64,000 nucleotides of DNA from UBA1756 sp045222555 (GTDB lineage: Bacteria > Bacteroidota > Bacteroidia > Bacteroidales > WCHB1-69), in NCBI GenBank assembly GCA_045222555.1, contig JBGUYY010000019.1, positions 1-64,000 of the forward strand, read 5' to 3'. Positions 62,733-64,000 of this stretch are shown in pieces. How positions within the stretch are numbered: position 1 is the stretch's first letter; every line of letters begins with the position of its first letter. Below the pieces are notes generated by a model, which saw nothing but the letters and a program-made list of their open reading frames with translations, was not told the DNA's origin and did no database searches. The position numbers were made by a program, and so were the translations under genes.

Positions 62733-62740
62733 CAAAAATA
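62733..62740 (-). promoter_or_regulatory. -7 box of rpmB
   Basis: CAAAAATA on the plus strand reads TATTTTTG followed by CAAC on the minus strand. Initiation about seven bases downstream puts the mRNA start 35-40 bases before the ATC codon. Confidence 0.7.
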
Positions 62741-62750
62741 CAACTATTTT

Positions 62751-63467
62751 TTATTCCTGCAACTTGTTTTTATTATTTTGTTGAAAAATTTTTCTAAAAT
62801 CTTCTATATCAGATGAATATGTCAATTTTTTATTCCCAATATCCCCTTCCACCCAGGCAATGTCAGTCTGTGGAAAAAAGTGGCGGAAAAGTCCGCAATC
62901 ATCAGTAAAATAAAGGTTTTTGAAGTTTTTTAGTTGTGCGATGGCCTGATGGAAGAGGTCGAGGTGAAAAGCTTGTGGAGTTTGTACAAATCGGAAATTC
63001 GCGCGGTTGGGTACGCATTTTACACATCCTTCAGCCACCTCAATGAGGGTGTCGCTGACGGGTATTGCCGGCACGGCAGCGGCGTGTGTCTCCAGCGCAT
63101 CCAGCAGCCGGTCGATGAGCGCTGCCGGTACGAATGGGCGGGCGGCGTCATGAATTAGCAGATGGCCTTTTGTCGGGCACACCTGCACGGCCGCCGCCGT
63201 GGACCACTGGCGCTCGGCGCCGCCCGCCACCGTCAGGTCCCACTTCCTGCCGGGATGTCTCTCCCGGATGGCCTCCACCCGCCCGATATGGTCGGGATGC
63301 GACACCACCACGATGCGGTCGATGCGAGGATGCGCCTCGAAAACCTCTATCGTGCGCTCCAACAACGTCTTGCCTGCCAGATCCAAGAACTGTTTGGGCT
63401 CTTCGCCACCCACACGGCTGCCTGTTCCGCCTGCCAATATCGCTACTATGTTGTTTCTGTCTTCCAT
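62751..63467 (-). CDS. ispD: 2-C-methyl-D-erythritol 4-phosphate cytidylyltransferase
   Basis: IspD attaches CMP to methylerythritol phosphate in the non-mevalonate isoprenoid pathway. The 238-residue product begins NIVAILAGGTGSRVGGEEPK, and has HDAARPFVPAALIDRLLDAL and FRFVQTPQAFHLDLFHQAI. The usual SRxG-x-x-x-PKQ motif is present as SRVGGEEPKQF, although the AAGxGxR variant found in many homologues is replaced by LAGGTGSR. Its ATG overlaps the stop of the upstream DUF4292 gene by one base. Confidence 0.93.
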   Translation of the reverse strand: MEDRNNIVAILAGGTGSRVGGEEPKQFLDLAGKTLLERTIEVFEAHPRIDRIVVVSHPDHIGRVEAIRERHPGRKWDLTVAGGAERQWSTAAAVQVCPTKGHLLIHDAARPFVPAALIDRLLDALETHAAAVPAIPVSDTLIEVAEGCVKCVPNRANFRFVQTPQAFHLDLFHQAIAQLKNFKNLYFTDDCGLFRHFFPQTDIAWVEGDIGNKKLTYSSDIEDFRKIFQQNNKNKLQE

Positions 63468-64000
63468 TACTGCTGCGGATTAGGATTTTGCCTCGGCGTG
63501 AAGGAGTCGGGAATCTTGATGCTGGTGGGACCGGGCACGTTGACCTTCAGTTTGGAGATGTCGGCCTTCAACGTCACCTCCTCGCTGGCAATCGTGAGCG
63601 TGAAACCGTTGAAAAGAGCGAAAGGTTTCATCTGCGTCTCAGTTGCTTCGGGGGCGAAATTCACCTCTTCGAGACGAGGGTTGTCGTAGGTGAGAAGCAC
63701 CTCGCGGCCGCTTGTCAGCTCGGTGAGGTCGTTGCGCAACAGCAGACCATTCTCATCGGCTGTGATCTCCTGCATCACCGCCATCGTTCCGCACTGCCGC
63801 TGCGGCCAGATATACTTGATCTGCTGTGTCTCGGCAACTGTCGAAAAACGCCCTTCGCACTCCGTGAAATCGGTGCCGTTGAGTATTGCCTGTATCATGG
63901 CGAAGGTGAGCGGTATATTGAAGATGGCTTTGAATAACTGATAGTTACCTCTATAATACTCTTTCTGTAACTTGTTGACCAAAATCACCGAGTCGGGTGT
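63467..64000 (-). CDS. DUF4292 family protein, C-terminal part
   Basis: An open frame running off the window edge. The 177 visible residues match the C-terminal half of DUF4292, a Bacteroidota lipoprotein-like family (TPDSVILVNKLQKEYYRGNY, FNIPLTFAMIQAILNGTDF). It is predicted to be periplasmic or outer-membrane associated; function unknown. GTG 63988 is not the real start. It overlaps ispD by one base (TAATG), so ispD is translated from the same message. Confidence 0.82.
   Translation of the reverse strand, partial: TPDSVILVNKLQKEYYRGNYQLFKAIFNIPLTFAMIQAILNGTDFTECEGRFSTVAETQQIKYIWPQRQCGTMAVMQEITADENGLLLRNDLTELTSGREVLLTYDNPRLEEVNFAPEATETQMKPFALFNGFTLTIASEEVTLKADISKLKVNVPGPTSIKIPDSFTPRQNPNPQQ

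Noticed and set aside
1..64000. tRNA genes
   Set aside because: No cloverleaf with a TTCGANTC-type T-loop was seen outside coding sequence by eye; a tRNAscan run would be decisive.

Overview
This window looks like a chromosomal segment from a member of the Bacteroidota, most likely Bacteroidales. The evidence is recurrent promoters of the form TAnnTTTG (usually followed by GC) instead of TATAAT boxes; type IX secretion C-terminal domains; TonB-dependent receptors with carboxypeptidase-like N-terminal domains; and families typical of the phylum: DUF4293, DUF4292, type B L31 and the alternative GlmU-like nucleotidyltransferase. No taxonomy below that level can be read from the sequence. Most genes are housekeeping; the accessory content is small and scattered rather than an island.

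Layout. 1-76: last bases of a 5S rRNA and its terminator, closing an rRNA operon that lies outside the window. 153-5898: a probable C-terminal piece of a HrgA/COG2958-like protein, then a leftward sbcD-sbcC-DUF456 group. 6083-9931: a rightward run with lgt, a conserved hypothetical, DUF4293, cdaA (c-di-AMP synthesis) and ruvB. 9939-15155: leftward rpmE2, then GlmU-like nucleotidyltransferase, lon and a secreted M28 peptidase. 15341-18791: small membrane protein, a 39-codon BRO-like remnant, a four-helix-bundle/zinc-ribbon protein, a rhodanese lipoprotein and ahcY. 18877-23743: LolA-like protein, coaE (leftward), a secreted metal-binding protein, a heptose kinase, an MGMT-like protein, a thioesterase and a BRO-N/Fic fusion. 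23747-27791 leftward: MATE exporter, secreted hypothetical, and a DRTGG-PHP-ATPase trio. 27999-34597: rpmH, surA-like PPIase, MoxR ATPase, DNA polymerase III delta prime, NUDIX, outer-membrane protein and a membrane histidine kinase. 34723-39435: an ABC transporter/permease/GntR operon with a palindromic operator at its promoter, a 28-residue membrane peptide and an outer-membrane receptor. 39686-45532: class II ribonucleotide reductase, porin, a DUF4160/DUF2442 pair and a secreted protein with an internal sorting-like domain. 45652-56690: cinA (leftward) and a long rightward run with manC, flippase, SulP transporter, transglutaminase-like protein, LMW phosphatase, C10 protease and S41 protease. 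56662-64000 leftward: FAD oxidoreductase, TonB receptor, secreted hypothetical, rpmB, ispD and the C-terminal part of a DUF4292 protein.

How they work together. Several genes serve the envelope: lipoprotein modification (Lgt), lipoprotein or OMP transport (LolA-like, SurA-like), heptose and GDP-mannose supply (heptose kinase, ManC, flippase), receptors and porins, and secreted proteases carrying type IX signals. Others form DNA replication or repair sets (SbcCD, RuvB, delta prime, MGMT-like, NrdJ). The most unusual items are the BRO-N/Fic fusion with its likely C-terminal autoinhibitory helix, an rpmB whose only family-length start is ATC, a promoter lying inside the rpmE2 terminator, the GntR operator, the DRTGG-PHP-ATPase trio without a hydrogenase, and the mid-protein sorting-like domain. 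I see no CRISPR array, insertion sequence, tRNA gene or prophage.
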